Source: an uncultured Rhodospirillales bacterium
GTDB taxonomy: Bacteria; Pseudomonadota; Alphaproteobacteria; Reyranellales; Reyranellaceae
Assembly (NCBI GenBank): GCA_902825855.1
Contig: CADECW010000002.1
Coordinates: 1-64,000 of the forward strand
Reading direction: 5' to 3'
Length of the DNA stretch: 64,000 nucleotides
The notes below the pieces were generated by a model. That model worked only from the letters and a program-made list of their open reading frames with translations, was not told the DNA's origin and made no database searches. The position numbers were made by a program, and so were the translations under genes. Positions 61,639-64,000 of the stretch are shown here, one piece after another. The stretch's first letter is position 1; the number at the start of each line of letters is the position of its first letter.

Positions 61639-62544
61639 ATGACCGACGCCACCCTGTCGCTGCAAAGCGAAGCCGACCAGCGCGCCATCACGGCGATCCG
61701 GCGCAAGAACGCCGTCTGGCGGCGCATCCTGCGCGATCCGGCGGCGGCGACAGCGGCGCTCTTCCTGTTCGTCATCGTCATGGCGGCGATCTTCGCTCCG
61801 CTGATCGCGCCTTACGACCCGTACGCCAACAACATGCGCTTGCGCTTCTGCCCGCCGCTCGGCGAGCGCTGTCCCGGCTACCTTCTCGGCGCCGACAACC
61901 AGGGCCGCGACATGCTGAGCCGCATACTGTTCGGCCTGCGCGCCACCTTGGGCATGGGGGTGATCGCCGTCGCCGTCGGCGGCGGCCTGGGCGCGCTGAT
62001 CGGGCTCAGCGCAGCCTATTTCAAGCGCCTCGACACGCCGCTGATGCGTCTTATCGACGTGCTGCTCTCCTTCCCGTCGATCCTGTTCGGCCTCGCCATC
62101 GCCGCCGTGCTCGGCACCGGCCTCTTTTCGCTGGTGATCGCGCTTTCGGTTGCCGCCGTGCCGTCGATCGCCCGCATCGCCCGAGGCGCGGCGCAATCGA
62201 TCATGCAACAGGAATATATGGAAGCCGGCCGCGCCGTCGGCCTGGGCGACGGCGCCCTGATCTGGCGCTACCTCGCGCGCAACTGCTGGCCGACGATCCT
62301 GATCTACATGACGCTGCAGCTCGGCCAGGCGATCCTTTTAGGCGCCGCCCTCTCCTTTCTCGGTCTCGGCGCTCAGCCGCCGACGGCAGAGCTGGGCAGC
62401 ATGGCCGCCGACGGACGCAAGTTCCTGCAGATCGCACCCAACGTCTCGACGTTCCCGTGTGCGGCGATCTTCCTCGTCGTTCTCGCATTCAACGTCCTGG
62501 GCGACGCCCTGCGCGATGCCCTCGACCCCAAGCTCAGGCAATAA
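61639..62544 (+). CDS. Dipeptide/oligopeptide-type ABC transporter permease (DppC-like)
   Basis: The 301-residue permease has an N-terminal helix after a 40-residue cytoplasmic tail, the DppC motif GTDxxGRD-like GADNQGRDMLSRILFG, and the coupling loop EYMEAGRAVGLGDGALIW. It begins 85 nt after the DppB-like gene. It forms the heterodimeric channel with that subunit. Confidence 0.9.
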   Translation: MTDATLSLQSEADQRAITAIRRKNAVWRRILRDPAAATAALFLFVIVMAAIFAPLIAPYDPYANNMRLRFCPPLGERCPGYLLGADNQGRDMLSRILFGLRATLGMGVIAVAVGGGLGALIGLSAAYFKRLDTPLMRLIDVLLSFPSILFGLAIAAVLGTGLFSLVIALSVAAVPSIARIARGAAQSIMQQEYMEAGRAVGLGDGALIWRYLARNCWPTILIYMTLQLGQAILLGAALSFLGLGAQPPTAELGSMAADGRKFLQIAPNVSTFPCAAIFLVVLAFNVLGDALRDALDPKLRQ

Positions 62545-62558
62545 GGAGGCTCATAGGC

Positions 62559-64000
62559 ATGTCCAATCGTTTGCTTCTCGCGGCGCTCGCCGCGACCGCT
62601 ATCGGCGCGGCGGCGCCGGCGATGGCGCAGAAGACCGTCACCATCGTGCGCGAGATCGACACCGACCGCTATGACCCGCACAAGTCGACGGCCCGGTCGG
62701 GCGCCGAGGTCATGTACATGATCGGCGACACGCTGGTGAACCTCGACTACGACATGAAGACCCTGAGGCCCGGCCTCGCCACCAGCTGGACGGCGTCGGC
62801 CGATGGTCTCACCTATACCTTCAAGCTGCGCGACGACGTGAGCTTCTGCAGCGGCAAGAAGATGACGGCGAAGGACGTGGTCGCGACCTACGAGCGCTGG
62901 CTCGATCCCGAGACCAAGGGACTTGTGAAATGGCGCATGGGCGAGGTCGACAAGATAACCGCCATAGACGACACCACGGTCGAGTACAAGCTCAAGAAGC
63001 CGTTTTCCGAGCTGCTGTACCAGATGACGCAGTACTTCCACACCATCCTGAACGTCGACCAGGTCAAGCAGCTCGGCGCCGACTTCGGCATCAAGGGCAT
63101 CGACGGCACCGGGCCGTTCTGCTTCGAGAGCTGGACGCCGCGCGATTCGACCGTGCTCAGCAAGCACAAGGGCTACAAGTGGGGGCCCTCCTACTATGAG
63201 GTGACCGAGGCGCAGGTCGACAAGGTGATCTGGAAGGTCGTCCCGGAGGAGAATACCCGCGTCACCGCCCTGCAGGCGGGCCAGGCTGACGCCAGCCAGT
63301 ACGTGCCGTACTGGTCGATCAAGGAGCTGCAGGGCAACAAGTCGCTGTCCGTGACCAAGGCCGAGAACTTCTTCTGGACCTACTTCATCGGCTTCAAGGT
63401 CGACAAGGAGTTGATGAGCGACGTCCGTGTGCGTAAGGCGATGAACCTCGCGGTCGACCAGAAGGCGATCGCCGAGGCCGTCACCTTCGGTCTAGCGGAG
63501 CCCGCCTCGACCCTGCTGATGCCAGGCGTGCTCGACTTCAACGACAAGGTCGACCGCGCCGTCTACGGCGAGAACGTCAAGGAAGCCGAGAAACTTCTGG
63601 ACGAAGCGGGCTGGAAGAAGGGCAACGACGGCTTCCGCTACAAGGACGGCAAGAAGCTGGCCCCGATCGTCTACGGCATCTCCGGCGCCTTCAAGGAGAT
63701 CGCCGAGGCGGTGCAGGGCGACCTTCGCAAGGTCGGCATAGACCTGCAGATCCAGCTTTTCGACTCGACCGTGGCGTGGGGCAAGCTCGCCACCCAGGAG
63801 TTCGACGCCTTCGGCATGAGCTTCCCCTATGTCAGCGCCGGCGACGCGCTGAACCTCTACTTCCGCTCGGCCAATACGCCGACGCCCAACCGCATGAACT
63901 GGAAGGACAAGGAAACCGACGAGCTTTTGGACAAGGGCTCGACCGCGACCGACGACAAGGTTCGCGCCGAAGCCTACGGCGCCGTCCAGAAAAAAGTCCA
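62559..64000 (+). CDS. Dipeptide/oligopeptide-type substrate-binding protein (3' end outside window)
   Basis: An SBP_bac_5-type periplasmic protein; about 480 codons are visible and the frame is open at the right edge. It has a signal peptide (LLLAALAATAIGAAAPAMAQ), YDPHKSTARSGAEVMYMIGD, LATSWTASADGLTYTFKLRD and DVRVRKAMNLAVDQKAIAEAV, all family landmarks. AAGGAGG overlaps the DppC-like stop and sets the start. Typical members bind peptides, ureides or sugars. ATPase genes would be expected beyond the edge. Confidence 0.88.
   Translation, partial: MSNRLLLAALAATAIGAAAPAMAQKTVTIVREIDTDRYDPHKSTARSGAEVMYMIGDTLVNLDYDMKTLRPGLATSWTASADGLTYTFKLRDDVSFCSGKKMTAKDVVATYERWLDPETKGLVKWRMGEVDKITAIDDTTVEYKLKKPFSELLYQMTQYFHTILNVDQVKQLGADFGIKGIDGTGPFCFESWTPRDSTVLSKHKGYKWGPSYYEVTEAQVDKVIWKVVPEENTRVTALQAGQADASQYVPYWSIKELQGNKSLSVTKAENFFWTYFIGFKVDKELMSDVRVRKAMNLAVDQKAIAEAVTFGLAEPASTLLMPGVLDFNDKVDRAVYGENVKEAEKLLDEAGWKKGNDGFRYKDGKKLAPIVYGISGAFKEIAEAVQGDLRKVGIDLQIQLFDSTVAWGKLATQEFDAFGMSFPYVSAGDALNLYFRSANTPTPNRMNWKDKETDELLDKGSTATDDKVRAEAYGAVQKKV

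Overview
The window reads as chromosome of a GC-rich alphaproteobacterium. Genes are densely packed, there are many 4-bp start/stop overlaps (ATGA), the porphobilinogen synthase has an Asp-rich metal loop, and NnrU, YheT-like hydrolases and orphan Bug/TctC receptors are present. A soil or plant-associated lineage (Reyranella-like or another Rhodospirillales/Hyphomicrobiales member) is my guess from gene content only. I see no rRNA, tRNA, CRISPR array, phage or insertion sequence.

Layout. 1-1709 (-): N-terminal part of a giant repeat protein with a cadherin-like insert, behind a 43-bp symmetric operator-like array. 1710-2358: otherwise empty. 2359-10377 (-): one tightly coupled catabolic operon (sugar isomerase/epimerase-like TIM barrel, enolase-superfamily enzyme, NAD-dependent epimerase, GNAT, DapA-like aldolase, amidase, membrane protein, amidohydrolase and the internally deleted remnant of a Bug receptor gene). 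Divergent from it, 10441-13035 (+) encodes a NitT/TauT-type ABC importer. Together they look like an uncharacterised uptake-plus-breakdown locus for an amide- or amino-sugar-like compound. 13125-15108: glutaryl-CoA dehydrogenase and a TauE/SafE exporter. 15130-19311 (-): GST, CorA, ABM monooxygenase, MaoC, HAD and a second GST. 19315-22506 (-): valine catabolism (isobutyryl-CoA dehydrogenase, 3-hydroxyisobutyryl-CoA hydrolase, 3-hydroxyisobutyrate dehydrogenase). 22643-24138 (+): hemB and NUDIX. 24125-26265 (-): tandem YheT-like hydrolases with a small membrane protein. 26294-30907 (+): EamA transporter, CoA-transferase, penicillin acylase.

31099-32769 (+) is a methionyl-tRNA synthetase with archaeal/eukaryotic-style motifs, and an intrinsic terminator lies just 30 nt before its start codon. 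32757-40257 (-, with mepA on +): CNNM/CBS protein, TauD-type dioxygenase, enoyl-CoA hydratase, an EEP phosphatase with an ABC-2 exporter, and a class I aminotransferase. 40378-42799 (+): small lipoprotein, CYTH-like unknown, split chromate transporter. 42848-47710 is an envelope/small-protein region: MORN protein, NnrU, three paralogous small exported proteins, isochorismatase-fold enzyme, YbaK deacylase, MliC-like lysozyme inhibitor and a small membrane protein, with a 24-bp operator-like palindrome.

47707-52937 (-): polar amino-acid ABC importer (SBP, ATPase, two permeases) followed by an orphan Bug receptor and an SCP2-alpha/beta-hydrolase fusion. 53022-53696 (+): Asp/Glu/hydantoin racemase. 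54586-60501 (-): hydantoin-type operon (DapA-like protein, D-hydantoinase/dihydropyrimidinase, D-carbamoylase, flavin reductase, AMP-forming acyl-CoA ligase). Divergent from this, 60615-64000 (+) encodes a Dpp/Opp-type importer whose binding-protein gene runs off the right edge. Importers, racemase, ring-opening enzyme and carbamoylase make a coherent set for uptake and hydrolysis of cyclic ureides or N-carbamoyl amino acids.
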